DNA from: Pyropia yezoensis | Taxonomy: Eukaryota > Rhodophyta > Bangiophyceae > Bangiales > Bangiaceae | Assembly: GCA_009829735.1 (NCBI GenBank) | Contig: CM020618.1 | Span: forward strand, 38,168,894-38,232,893 | Direction: 5' to 3' | Length of the DNA: 64,000 bases | Shown: in pieces, positions 39,624-51,800 of the stretch | How positions within the stretch are numbered: position 1 is the first letter of the stretch | Layout: each line of letters starts with the position of its first letter | The notes under the pieces: generated by a model | The model's input: the letters and a program-made list of their open reading frames with translations, nothing else | Databases searched by the model: none | What the model was told of the DNA's origin: nothing | Position numbers and translations under genes: made by a program

Positions 39624-41672
39624 CTAGGCACGCATGCTAGACTCCCGAACCCCACGGCCCTCGCCCTCACGTGGAGGCGAGCGGCGAGACCGACGGCGAT
39701 AACGCTCCCCACCAGTCGGCGGGGCCGGCGGCTCCAAGTCGGAACCGTCGCGCCCCTCACGGTCGCACAAGTGGCGACGACCGCGGCTGCCCTTCTGCTT
39801 AGTCTTGCGCGCAAGTTGGCGACGCAGACGCCGGACAGACTTCGACTCTGACGGAGTAGAGGACTCCGAGACGGAGTAAGACAACTCGCCTTCCGACACG
39901 GAGGGAGAGCGCCGGGAGTGTCGGCGACGACGGCGAGGAGGCGAGTATGCCCGGCTCGCGCGACGTTTGCCACGCCCAAGTGGGGCTGGCTGGGGCATAA
40001 TAGCCCCAATGCGAGCCAACTCGGCCGTCATAAACTCCGCCACCGACTCGCAACTCGCGGTCGCCACTGCCGTACCAACGCGCTCCTCAAGTTGAGGAGT
40101 CTCGGAAGTTTGAAGGGTTGCGGTCGACGCGGCCAACCAGGATATGGTGCGCACCAACGTGGTGATCATCATCTCGGGGGTCAGAGGCGTGGCCGGTAAC
40201 ACCAACTTGGGGTATACCGTCAGGAGGGTGGCGCCCAAGTTGGGGGACACCAGGGTGGACGACTCAACGGCCACGCTAATCGGGATGTCTCCGTGCGGCT
40301 GGTAGGGGACAGGAGGAAGCGGAGGGGCACGCCGAGGTGGCGGTGGCCGGGCGTAACTGCGACCCCGACTTGGGGCCCCCGCAGTGAGTTGAGTCATATA
40401 GTCATCGTGGGAAGGCACGGCCATCACTATGGCCTTGTCTGGGGGTGGCGCAGTGTGGCGATCCACCCCCGGGGCATACGGGTAGTCCTCGATGCCCAAC
40501 CCCTCTCGTAGGACCACACGGCCGTCGTGAAGTTCACGAGCGACCCATACGAACTGGCGAAGTGCGCCATCGTCCTTGGGCCCACGAGTGGGGCGGCGCA
40601 ACTTGTGCTCGATGCTCTCCCACTTGATAAACTTGTGGAGGCAGAGCATCTCCTCAAGTAGAGTGAGTTGTCCTGATGAGCACCCCTCAGCAACTAGCTG
40701 AGGGGTGAGCTGTTCCAAACCTTGGATAAGCCGGAGGGGGAGATGCCAGAGCATCCCCCGCCGCTGAACACAAGACACCCAGGTCGACATGACCTCGAGG
40801 AGCCACTGGGTGGCCAACATGGCCCACACCAGGTGATCTGGGCTAGCCGTCAACATGACGGAGCCGAAGTGGTCAAGCAACCGTGGCAGCAACGCCGGGA
40901 ACCCGTAGGGGACCTCTACTTGAGGCCACCACTCAGGCTTCTTCGGATAGTACTGCTCCTTACTGGCAGCAGACTGCTGAGGAAACTCAAGTTGAGCCGA
41001 GGTCACCAAGTAGGGACCTCGCCGGAAGTCCTTCTCCATCCGCACATCAAAGTGATGAGTGTGCAGATCGGCCTCGTGAAGGTACGGGGGGCGAGTTGCC
41101 ACCGCGTCCCAAGTAAAGGTCGGCAAGTCGCCGGGACCCGGGATAGTTCCCCCGCGGTCCACCATGGCCTTGGCCCGCTGTACGTCTTCGACCTCCTCGT
41201 CGTCCAGGAAGGCAAACTGGTCCGTCCTGAAGCCGGGAGGGAACCCGACCCTACGGGGATACTTCTCCCGTAGGCGGTTCCATACCCGACTCATCGCTGT
41301 GCCAAGTCGGCCACAGCGAAGAACAGTCAACCCCTCCTCATAGAGAGGCCAAGCGGGGTAAAACCACCGCCCCAAGGCCTCACGCGGGACAACTTGTCCC
41401 GCCTCCGGGGGAGATCCCGCCGTCAACCCAAAGCCGGGTGACGCAGAAGTCCCATCCCCCGGAGCGAACGCGGAGCCCCCGCCGGAAGTCCTGGCGGGCG
41501 CTGCACCGTAGGAGGTGTCCTCCATACGTTCGTCGAGAGAGTCCGTCTCCACCCCCGGGGTCGCCATGGCTCTCCCCAAGTTGGGGAGAGACGCCCTGGC
41601 TACAGCGGCACGAGACCCGCCTCGAGTTGAGGGGGACTCGGATCGTGGGTAGACGGGTGGCCTCCCCAGCAT
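39624..41672 (-). CDS. Antisense ORF between pol and 3' LTR of element A
   Basis: A long minus-strand frame of about 682 residues from the ATG at 41672 (MLGRPPVYPRSES), open to 41738 with a non-ATG start. It fills the space between pol and the 3' LTR and runs against the element. Its composition is protein-like: aromatic, globular middle (RWFYPAWPLYEEGLTVLRCG; PYGFPALLPRLLDHFGSVML) and a basic Arg/Ser-rich C-terminus (PPRRRRRHSRRSPSVSE) like a nuclear or RNA-binding tail. Extra antisense ORFs at this place are known in some plant Ty3 elements. The function is unknown and I recognise no domain. The start is uncertain. Confidence 0.65.
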   Translation of the reverse strand: MLGRPPVYPRSESPSTRGGSRAAVARASLPNLGRAMATPGVETDSLDERMEDTSYGAAPARTSGGGSAFAPGDGTSASPGFGLTAGSPPEAGQVVPREALGRWFYPAWPLYEEGLTVLRCGRLGTAMSRVWNRLREKYPRRVGFPPGFRTDQFAFLDDEEVEDVQRAKAMVDRGGTIPGPGDLPTFTWDAVATRPPYLHEADLHTHHFDVRMEKDFRRGPYLVTSAQLEFPQQSAASKEQYYPKKPEWWPQVEVPYGFPALLPRLLDHFGSVMLTASPDHLVWAMLATQWLLEVMSTWVSCVQRRGMLWHLPLRLIQGLEQLTPQLVAEGCSSGQLTLLEEMLCLHKFIKWESIEHKLRRPTRGPKDDGALRQFVWVARELHDGRVVLREGLGIEDYPYAPGVDRHTAPPPDKAIVMAVPSHDDYMTQLTAGAPSRGRSYARPPPPRRAPPLPPVPYQPHGDIPISVAVESSTLVSPNLGATLLTVYPKLVLPATPLTPEMMITTLVRTISWLAASTATLQTSETPQLEERVGTAVATASCESVAEFMTAELARIGAIMPQPAPLGRGKRRASRAYSPPRRRRRHSRRSPSVSEGELSYSVSESSTPSESKSVRRLRRQLARKTKQKGSRGRRHLCDREGRDGSDLEPPAPPTGGERYRRRSRRSPPREGEGRGVRESSMRA

Positions 41673-41892
41673 GGGGCGGCCCAGTGGAAGGTGAAGGGGA
41701 GGTGGTGGTGATGGTGAAGTGCGAACCGGGGAGAGCAAGCTGCCGAGTGGGCAAGCTTGAGGAGAGGGGCGGTCAACGTGACAGCCTCCACATCCGCGTT
41801 ACGTACTCAAGGGGGGACAGCAAGTCGCGCCCCCAACGCCGAGACGTGCGTTTACGCACCCCCTCACAGGGCCGACCGGGTCGGTCGGAACA

Positions 41893-41905
41893 GAGGAGAA
41901 GGGAG
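41893..41905 (+). other. Polypurine tract of element A
   Basis: GAGGAGAAGGGAG lies directly before the 3' LTR, the expected place for the plus-strand primer of reverse transcription. Confidence 0.75.
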
Positions 41906-42374
41906 TGTGGCAGTATTGACCCCCAGGTAGGGGGGCAACACGTGCCATGCAGGGGGCGGCAGGCCACTAGCCTGATCCGTTCCTCCCCCTGCATTTGGGT
42001 CCGTATTCCCTAAGTTTGGGATAGTTAGCTTAGTAGTAAATCCAACTTGGATTTGAGGGTTTTCTGCATTTATCGTCTTGAATTTTCGTGTGGCCCGGTG
42101 GGCAGGTGCTGGGGTGGGAGATTCTGAGTGGCGAGATTCTGAGGGGACCCTGGGGGGATAAGGGGAGGGACTGCGGGGCTTGGCCCTGCGTGCCCGCCCC
42201 GACCAAGAGACTGTTGGACCACACACCATCCTCTTGTTTGTCAGTGGGGGGTTTGCCCCACAACAGGGACAGAGTGTGTGCGAGTTGCACTTCTTCCGGT
42301 TCCCCCGACACGGGAGGCAGCCCTTGTACACCGCCCCAACTTGGGTGCCGTGTGTGTAAGTGGTTTTTGCCGCA
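41906..42374 (+). repeat. 3' LTR of element A
   Basis: 469 bases, about 2% different from the 5' LTR by eye. It is followed directly by inverted pol sequence instead of host DNA. Confidence 0.92.
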
Positions 42375-43190
42375 GGGACGACAAGTTGTTCAGTCCCCTG
42401 GATTATCCCCCTCCTCAAGAGGAGGCCATCGTCTCCGATAAAGAACCGTTTCTCTACCCCCGTATCCAGCGTATCAGTCTGCGACTTGCAGAAGGGGTCC
42501 TTGGCCTGGGCCTTTACCACCTCGTCCAGGGACAGGGGCAAGTACGTCTTGTTCCCTGGCGCCTCGGGGTCCAACGCCTGACCCGAGCGCGTGACTACCC
42601 CCACGGTGGGGATGTCCTCATCGACTGAGTTAGTGTCCAGCCCCTCGGTAGGTACCCGAGAAAGGCCGTCGGCAAGGGCATGTTGCCTGCCAGGTCGGTA
42701 CTCAATATCAAAGTTGAAGGGTGCCAGTCGCACCCTCCACCTGTTGAGGCGGGTGTTCGTGCAATCCGTCTTAAAGATGACCTGCAACGCGCGGTGGTCA
42801 CAGCGGATGAGGAACTTCTCACCCTCTAGGTAGTGACGAAGTGACGTCACCGCCCACACCACTGCGAGTCCTTCCAACTCGGTGACTCCGTAGTTCTTCT
42901 CGGCCGAGTTCAGCCCCTTGCTGAAGTATCCCACCGGCAAGTACTCCTTGTCCGGCTGCCGCTGAAGCAACACACAACCAAGTTGGTCGTAGTTAGCGTC
43001 CACATCCAGGATGTAGTGGCCTCCCAACCTGGGAATAGCCAAAATACGGGGCTTCAGCAGGAGGTCCCGAAGAGTCTCAAAGGATTCCTGTTCCACCCGA
43101 CTTGGGGGAGGCAGGTTCCTCGGTAGCGTTGAGCTCACTAACTCATTCAACGGTTTCGCCACCTTGGCGAAGCCCTTGGTGAAACGTCGG
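42375..43190 (-). mobile_element. Inverted pol fragment between two LTRs
   Basis: 816 bases matching, in reverse complement, the end of reverse transcriptase and RNase H of element A (about 37364-38179). It abuts an LTR exactly at each end, both LTRs in plus orientation. This LTR / inverted internal piece / LTR order is what autointegration or recombination of element copies can leave. Fossil fragment. Confidence 0.88.
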
Positions 43191-43658
43191 TGTGGCAGTA
43201 TTGACCCCCAGGTAGGGGGCAACACGTGCCATGCAAGGGGCGGCAGGCCACTAGCCTGATCCGTTCCTCCCCCTGCATTTGGGTCCATATTCCCTAAGTT
43301 CGGGATAGTTAGCTTAGTAGTAAATCCAACTTGGATTTGAGGGTTTTCTGCATTTATCGTCTTGAATTTTCGTGTGGCCCGGTGGGCAGGTGCTGGGGTG
43401 GGAGATTCTGAGTGGCGAGATTCTGAGTGGACCCTGGGGGGATAAGGGGAGGGACAGCGGGGCTTGGCCCTGCGTCCCCGTCCCGACCAAGAAACTGTTG
43501 GACCACACACCATCTTCTTGTTTGTCCGTGGGGGGATTGCCCCACAACAGGGATAGAGTGTGTGCGACTTGCACTTCTTCCGGTTCCCCCGACACGGGAG
43601 GCAGCCCTCGCACACCGCCCCAACTTGGGTACTGTGTGTGCGAGTGGTTTTTGCCACA
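43191..43658 (+). repeat. 5' LTR of element B
   Basis: Same LTR family as 33007-33475, differing at a few percent of positions, and ending TGCCACA. Confidence 0.9.
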
Positions 43659-46600
43659 TTTGGTGGAGCAGCAGGGGACAGAGGTAAACTTTACCTCCGG
43701 GTGCACCCGGGTGTAGGGGGCCCTCTGTCTCAGAGGAACGGTGGACTTGGACCGTGTCATACGGATCGTTAGCCAACATGGCTAGCTCGGACCCCCCGTC
43801 GTCCGGGGAGTACACGGGTGACGCACGTACTTCAGTGCCTTTGAATACTGGTGAGACACAGGTGGGTTTACCTGGGGTCGCAGAGGGACTAGAGGTCCCT
43901 CAAGCCAGCAGGACTGGAAGTGCGGGCGGGCAACAGGCCACCCCGACTCAGTCGGGAGTTCACTCGGGTGACACTTCTGACGTGGGTGGGCCGAAGTCTG
44001 GCCACCGCGTGGTATACTCAACGGGAACGTCCCAAGGGGTGAGGACTGTCCCCGCGAGTTCCACTCGGGTTGGAGCCAACTTTGGCATGGAGCCATCGCC
44101 AACTAGGCTTTCGGAGGACGGCGGACCTCCGTTGGTCGGCGATGGGCTCGCGCCCATGCCCCCGGTTGAGACCCCTGAGGAACGTGGTTACCCCTCAGGT
44201 GGACTCCCGGAGGCGGACCGAGACTCAACTGGAGTCGTCAATCCACTCCTCGCGGAAACTGTCCGTCGGGAGGCGACCAATGTGTTGCGGCAGACTTTGC
44301 CGGACCTGGTGGTCACGATGACGAATACTATTCTGAATCAGATTGTAGCGAGTTTGCCAGATGGCCTGAATGTCCAGACCGGATTGGGGCTTTCGAGCCC
44401 ACAGGCGCAGGGGGAATCCCTCCCCACGCCTATCTCGGGTCGCCCCGAACTGGGGGCGACACCTGTGACTCCCAACGAGGGAGCCACACCATACGCGGTG
44501 GGGCGTACGCCCTTCACGGGGGAGTTCCCCTCGGAAACGCCGGCGGCTACACCAAGCTCGCCGTACCAGACTACAGGCACTGAGGGTGGACTTACCCCAG
44601 TGCCACAGCGGCTGTTCCCTCAACGTGAGGTGCCGCCCAAGATTCAGGTAGCCAACCCGGTCTACCAGCGGATCTTTGACTGTGAGACCTACGCTCTCCA
44701 CAACAAGTCGGTGGCGTATGGTCCTGACCAGGCCCGAGCCATGGGCCGTGCCAAGAAGAATGCACTTCATTCTTTTGGGCACAGAGCGGAGTGGGATGGA
44801 ACTCCCCCCCTCCGTGTCTTTGAGTTCCTACGTCGTTTCACAAAAGCCTGTGACGACAATGCCATAAGTGAAGGCATGGCTTTTTACATGCTACAGGAGT
44901 TTACGAAGGGAGACCTGCGGACAGAACTTATGTCCGTCATGCCCAGCTCCTCAAGTGGAGGCGCTGGGGAGGTGACGTCCTATTTGGAGCTCGTCAACTG
45001 GTTGTTGAGGGCCATGGTTGATGAAGCGGCGTTGGCTTCTCAAGTCGAGGAGTTTACGCAAGCCCATCAGGAAGAGGCGGAGGACGAGTTGTCCTTTGCG
45101 GAGCGAGTCCGTAAGCTCAACAATCTTTGTGGGTTTCTTCATCCACAAGCTGTGGTGAAGAGTCGGTTTGTGGAAGGACTCCACTGGTCAGTCCGGATGG
45201 AGACCCGGGAGCATAACACTGCCCGGGCGACCCTGGCCGAGTTGGCTAGGTTCGCCTACCGCAGAGGCGAGGCCTACCGCAAGTTGCGGGAGGAACAACG
45301 CCAGGAGCGTCAGGCCGAGTTGGCCAAGGAACGGGAAGAGGCGCGCCAGGCCAGAGAGTTGCGAGAGGCACGCCGAATCCGCAAGGAGAGGGTGGTAGCT
45401 GCCGTGGGAACTTCCCAAGGTACCTCGTCGTCTTCCCCAGTTGGGAAGACCCCTCTGGGAACTGATCATCGGTGTTGGAACTGCAACTCCGATGGTCACT
45501 GGGCATATGATTGCCCCAAGTTGAGTAAACGCATCCAACAGCTTGTTAGGAATGCGAGTAAGAAGTCGGCTACGAACGAAGTGCGTTCACGCCGCGAGGG
45601 TGGGTCTCGACCAGTGGTGGCGGTCGCCACACCCTCGACGGAGGGGGCGGACACGTCGTCCTCGGACTCGTCGTCGTCCCCTTCGCCCTCAGATTCGGAC
45701 GCCAAGTCGGCGGGAAACGAATGACCGTTGGAGCTGGTCGTCCGAAGCTCACAACGGCAGCCTCGGCCAAGTGGGCCAAGAGGACGAACCAACCGTGTCG
45801 GATACTGCGGCGACCTAAGGGAGTCCGCCCACCTCGGGTGGGACTTCCCAAGAACGTAAACCCACGTCGGGTCATCGCGGTGCTGACGGGTGAGAACTTC
45901 CAGGTGGCTGGACGGGTGCAACTTGCCCCCGGCCGCGCCTGTTGTGCCCGTATCGTACTTGATACCGGGTCAGGAGCCTCCTTGATACGCAAGTCGCTAT
46001 TACCAAAGGGGATGAGGCTCCAACGCTGGAAGTCTAAAGCTGACCATCTGATCGATATCAATGGTGGGGTACTTCCCATCGTTGGTGCCGTGACCCTACC
46101 AACTCGGTTGGGGACCCATGAGGTCGACGTGACCTATGGTGTAGTTGAGAATATATCGGTACCCCTGCTTCTGGGTACCCCTTATGTCGTAACACAAGTG
46201 CCTTTGATTTGTGGCCCTGAGTACTGGGTCAAGTTGATGAATGGGGAGACTATCCCCATCCTTGGTAAGGGAAAGTCTGTGGCTCCTGTGACAGTTTCAC
46301 AGTCGAAGCCTGTTTGTTCTGTGAGGGAAGGGTTTACTGCTACTCTGCGTTTAGCCCGTAAAGTCATGTTGCCCCCCAAACTCGGTGGCGCACGTGGATG
46401 TTGTAACTGATTATGCGGGGAACGGGTTGGTGCACCCTAACCCCCGTCTTGCTCGCAAGCACCAAGTGCATGTTGCCCTTGGCACGATGGACTCCAAAGC
46501 CGGAGTCCCGTGGAGGATTCAGGTGATGAACCTGAGCTCGTCGCCCAAGTTCTTCAAGTCGGGGGCCAAGTTCGGCTATATCGACCAACACGAGGGACCG

Positions 46601-48353
46601 GTAGTAGCGGTCACCCTCAGCGCGGGCGCAAGTAGCGACCCGAAGTCCGGAAAGGAGAAGCATCAAGCCAAGTCGGCCGCCTCTCCTCGGCCCCAGGTAA
46701 ACATGGAGGGTGTTCCACCCAGGTTGAGGGTTCAAGTTGAACGCCTCTTGGACCAATATCACAAGTTGTGGGATGGTCAACTGGGACTCATGAGAGCTAC
46801 CCAACACCGGATCGAGTTGAAACCCGGTGCGCCCCCTATACGCCAAACAACCGTATAGGGGGGGACCCCCGTTCAAGGGCCCTCGTTAAGGAGCAAGTTG
46901 CTCGCATGGAGGCCCTCGATGTGATCGAGGCCAGCAACGCCGAGTGGGCGAGTCCGGTGGTGATCGTCCCCAAAGTTGATGGGACCCCCCGGTTCTGTAT
47001 CGACTACCGTAAGCTCAACGAGAGCACGGTGAAGGATAGTTATCCCCTACCTCGGATGGATGACTGTCTGGGACTCTCTGGGGGAGGCAAACGTGTTCTC
47101 TACCCTGGACTGTAACGCGGGGTACTGGCAAATTCCCATTGCCCCGGAGGACAGGCATAAAACTACCTTTACCTGTCACTGTGGTACCTACCAGTGCAAG
47201 CGCCTACCGTTTGGCCTGTGTAACGCGCCGGCAACTTTCCAGCGCGCTATGGACATGATTCTGGCCGGAGTACGGTGGCAGATCTGTCTCGTGTACCTAG
47301 ACGATATCATTGTGTTCTCCCGAAGTCCGGAGGAACACCTTGGCCATCTTGGCCAGGTGTTCAAGCTACTTGCTGACGCCGGAGTGTCACTGAAGGCGAG
47401 TAAGTGCCACCTCTTCACTCAAGAGGTGGAGTACTTGGGACATGTTGTCCGTCCGGGGCGTCTCAGTGTCAACGAGAAAAACTTGAGGGCCATCCGCAAG
47501 GCTCAGTACCCCCGGACCCAGACCCAGATGCGGAGCTTCCTCGGGATGTGTAACGTGTACCGACGTTTCACTAAGGGCTTCGCCAAAGTGGCGAAGCCGT
47601 TGAATGAGTTAGTGAGCTCAACGCTACCGAAGAACCTGCCTCCCCCAAGTCGGGTGGAGCAGGAATCCTTTGAGACTCTTCGGGACCTTCTGCTGAAGCC
47701 CCCTATCCTGGCTATTCCCAGGTTGGGAGGCCACTACATCCTGGATGTGGACGCTAGCTACGACCAACTTGGTTGTGTGTTGCTTCAGCAACAGCCGGAC
47801 AAGGAGTACTTGCCGGTGGGATACTTCAGCAAGGGGCTAAACTCGGCCGAGAAGAACTACGGAGTCACCGAGTTGGAAGGACTCGCAGTGGTATGGGCGG
47901 TGACGTCACTTCGTCACTACCTAGAGGGTGAGAAGTTCCTCATCCGCTGTGACCACCGCGCGTTGCAGTTCATCTTCAAGACGGACTGTACGAACACTCG
48001 TCTCAACCGGTGGAGGGTGCGACTTGCACCCTTCAACTTTGATATTGAGTACCGACCTGGCAGGCAACATGCCCTTGCCGACGGCCTCTCTCGGGTACCT
48101 ACCGAGGGACTGGACACCACCCCAGTCGATGAGGACATCCCCATCGTGGGGGTAGTCACGCGCTCGGGTCAGGCGTTGAATCCCGAGGCGCCAGGGAACA
48201 AGAAGTACTTGCCCCTGTCCCTGGACGAAGTAGTGAAGGCCCAGGCCGAGGATCCCTTCTGCAAGTCGCAGAGGGATACCCTGGATACAGTGGCGGAGAC
48301 GCGGTTCTCCTGGGAGACGATGGCCTCCTCATGAGGAGGGGGTATTCCAGGGA
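43191..48353 (+). mobile_element. Element B: second copy of the element A family, broken, running into the gap
   Basis: 5' LTR 43191-43658, the same primer-binding site, gag (from about 43778 to 45724, intact frame) and a pol region starting at 45721 that is closely similar to that of A but broken about three times before the N gap at 48354. The last pol part, integrase, chromodomain and 3' LTR are not visible. Sequence after the gap is unrelated, so the right end lies in the gap or is lost. Similar age to A or a little older. Confidence 0.9.
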
Positions 48354-48853
48354 NNNNNNNNNNNNNNNNNNNNNNNNNNNNNNNNNNNNNNNNNNNNNNN
48401 NNNNNNNNNNNNNNNNNNNNNNNNNNNNNNNNNNNNNNNNNNNNNNNNNNNNNNNNNNNNNNNNNNNNNNNNNNNNNNNNNNNNNNNNNNNNNNNNNNNN
48501 NNNNNNNNNNNNNNNNNNNNNNNNNNNNNNNNNNNNNNNNNNNNNNNNNNNNNNNNNNNNNNNNNNNNNNNNNNNNNNNNNNNNNNNNNNNNNNNNNNNN
48601 NNNNNNNNNNNNNNNNNNNNNNNNNNNNNNNNNNNNNNNNNNNNNNNNNNNNNNNNNNNNNNNNNNNNNNNNNNNNNNNNNNNNNNNNNNNNNNNNNNNN
48701 NNNNNNNNNNNNNNNNNNNNNNNNNNNNNNNNNNNNNNNNNNNNNNNNNNNNNNNNNNNNNNNNNNNNNNNNNNNNNNNNNNNNNNNNNNNNNNNNNNNN
48801 NNNNNNNNNNNNNNNNNNNNNNNNNNNNNNNNNNNNNNNNNNNNNNNNNNNNN
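48354..48853. other. Assembly gap, 500 N
   Basis: Exactly 500 N bases, so probably a placeholder of unknown true length. It hides the end of element B and the last exons of the minus-strand gene to its right. Confidence 0.99.
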
Positions 48854-51800
48854 AATCTGCAGCAGTCACAATCACACCACATGCCAGAGAGATGCAGTCA
48901 CCAAGAAAAACAGAGGGCCCAAGACAGGTCAGATGCAGCCCAATGCAGAGTAAGATGCAGTCCAATGACGCATGGCGCCAGATGGTGCCGAATGACATGA
49001 TATACAACGACAGAGACAAAGTTCACACGACACACACACATCCACACACACACCCACACACACAACATAGGGGCACGGTCCATACCTTCGCGACGATCAG
49101 GGCAATGACGGCGAGCAACAGGCTGAGCACCCGACGCCCCTTGTGGTACTGGTCCGTGTAGGCGTCTTCCATACCGTACCGATTGATGTACGCGGCGCAC
49201 AAGTTGTACAGCGCAGCGCGCCCGCTCTTGGTGTTGAGGTAGCGCCTCCCCTTCAGCCACCACGTCCCGATGGCTGCCGTGCGCTTGCTCTCGTCGTTGC
49301 CCCTGTAGTCCACCTCCGTCGACTCGTACTCCACCATAGCAGTCCACGACGACCACACCCAAGTGCACAAGCTGTGGTACGCCGTGGACCGCGCCTGGGC
49401 ACATTGCCCCAGAATGTCCGTCGTGCGCGTCGCGCTGCTGGTCTCCTCCTTCTTCGGCCGCGCGTTGACCGCCGCCACCTGACGCGCCAACTCTTCCGCC
49501 CGCTCCATGCTGGCCGGCGCCACCGCCATGATGCTGGCAATGTACATGGCCCGCGCGTCGTCGTTGCGCAAGAAGACGTCGTCGGCGTCCTGCGGATTGC
49601 TAAAGAGCGCGATGGTGCGCGCGGTCACCTCCCGGCGGACGGCGAGCGTCAGGGCCGGCCCGGCCAACTCACCTTGGGCCCTCGTCGGCTTGCTCCCCTC
49701 ACCCGTCCGCGACGCGTTCGTGGCAAGAAGAGCCAGTTTCTTGCCCTTCTTCGGTGCAGCCGGTCCCTTGCCTTTGCCCTTCGTGGAAGGCGGCGGCGCA
49801 GCCTGGGGCGCAGCCTTGGTCATCCCCTTCCGCCTAACGGGCGCCCTCGGGACTCCCTTCCTGGCGGCATCGGCGGCTTTCACAGCGGCCTCCATGGCGC
49901 GCGCCTGCGCAGCGTTCCGCTCTTCTAGGGCCGCCGCGGCGGACCCGTCCGAGTCGTCCCCGCCATCCTCGTCGCTGTCGCCGGGAGGTGCCAGCTCCCG
50001 GAGCAATGTCTCCCTCATCGAGCGCCGCCGCTTCTTGCCTTGTGGAGCGTACTTTGGACGCTTCGGTGCAGGTGCAGGATCCTCTGCAGATGACTGCGTC
50101 GTACGTATCATGAGAATGCAAGGGGGGCGGGGACACACGTCGTTTGAGAAGCGATACGGTAATCCAGATGGGGCCTCAATGTGAGTGAGATGTGGTCCAG
50201 TTGACACCACATGAGGCATCACAGAGGACAAATGCTCATATGCAATGCAGATGACACAAAGGTGCTGCCAAAAGGAGCCACGCAGGTTGCGCGAACGTAC
50301 CGAGCAATTGCCTGACGCCTCCTTGCTAGCCTGCGCTTGCCGTCCGATCTTTCTCTTTCCAGCCTGTGCAGCACAGTCATTGGAGCGAGGCACACAAACA
50401 ACTCAGGGGACACGGGAGATAAACGCGGCGACCAACCAGGACGAGCGTGGGGCACAAACAACACGGGGGACACGGAAGTTAGAAGCGGCCACCGACCACG
50501 ACACAAAAAAGAGTCACACCGTCAACCCAAGCCAAGGAACGCCAAAGGGCACCGCTGCGCCATGATGAAGAAAAAGATGCACACGAGCTTACCTTCTCCG
50601 CCGCGGGAGCGACCGCGCCACGCGTGCCGCCACGCGCGGCCGCGGCCGCGCCACGCGCGCCGCCACGCGCACCGCCACGCGCGGCCGCGGCCGCGCCACG
50701 CGCGCCGCCACGTGCGGCCGCAGCCGCGCCACGCTCGCCGCCACGCGTGGCCGTGGCCGCGCCACGCGCGCCACCACGTGCGGCCGCAGCCGCGCCACGC
50801 TCGCCGCCACGCGTGGCCGTGGCCGCGCCACGCGCGCCACCACGTGCGGCCGCAGCCGCGCCACGCGCGCCGCCACGTGCGGCAGAGAGCCTCTTGAGGG
50901 CGTCGGTCGCGCCCGCTTGCGTGAGCGTCGGCTGGCGCAGACGAGGAGGAGATGCAGTGGAGGCCGGCGCCCCCGTCCCCCCCCCCCTTGACCTGGCGGT
51001 CGACGCGCCGCGCCCTGCCCTCGACACAGCGGCCCCCGTTCCGGCTTTGGCCGACCCTGCGGCCTCCGTTCCGGCTTTCGCCGCCGCCCGCCCTGCAGCC
51101 GACGCGCCGCGCCCTGCCCCCGACACAGCGGCCCCCGTTACAGCTTTTGCCGGCGCCCGCCCTGCGGCCGACGCGCCGCGCCCCGCCTTGGCCGCCCCCC
51201 GCCCTGCCTTGGCCGCCCCCCGCCCTGCCGTGGCCCCCCCCCGCCCCGCCTTGACCGCCCCTCGGCCACCGGAGCTCGGTGCGGCAGCCCCTCGGGCCTG
51301 CCCCGCCATCTCGGCAGTGGTCGACGACGCCGGCAGCGTCTGCGCGCTCGCCCCGGGCCAGGGAGTGGTTGACACCACCCAAAGCGCCGGCCGAGCCGCC
51401 ACGTCGCCGTCCGCACCCTCGCCCGCCTCGTCCCCCGCTGCGATCCCCAGCACGTGCGCCGGAACGTCGCCCACCGCCGTCGCCAAGCGGCCAGCGTCCG
51501 CCGCCGCGCCACCAGATGCAGCCGCAACACAGCGAGATGCAGCCGCCGCGCCGTCAGACGCCTTGGCGCCAGCCGCGTCCCCCGCCCCGTCCGCCGCCCC
51601 GTCACCCGCCGCGTTCCTCAGCACGTCCCCAGCCGCGTCCCCCAGCACGTCCACCGGTATGTCGCGCGCCGCCCCCGCCGCCACAGCCGACGCCACGTCC
51701 CCCGCTGCGATCCCCAGCACGTGCGCCGGAACGTCGCCCACCGCCGTCGCCAAGCGGCCAGCGTCCGCCGCCGCGCCACCAGATGCAGCCGCAACACAGC

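Larger units (their letters stand above)
33007..42374 (+). mobile_element. Element A: Ty3/Gypsy chromovirus-like LTR retrotransposon
   Basis: A 9.4 kb element with paired 469-base LTRs that begin TGTGGCA and end TGCCACA or TGCCGCA, a primer-binding site two bases after the 5' LTR, gag, pol with protease, reverse transcriptase, RNase H, integrase and a chromodomain, an antisense ORF, and a purine tract just before the 3' LTR. The order protease-RT-RNase H-integrase and the chromodomain place it in Ty3/Gypsy chromoviruses. I count about ten differences between the two LTRs, roughly 2%, so it is young. It looks whole in its main frames. The bases next to the two LTRs do not form a matching target duplication, so its right flank has been rearranged. 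It is inserted in the leader of element D. Confidence 0.9.

Noticed and set aside
41864-43657. A 597-codon minus-strand frame
   Set aside because: It runs through LTR, inverted pol fragment and LTR, and is a chance fusion of element parts, not a gene.
48156-49161. ORFs spanning the N gap
   Set aside because: They consist mostly of unknown residues.
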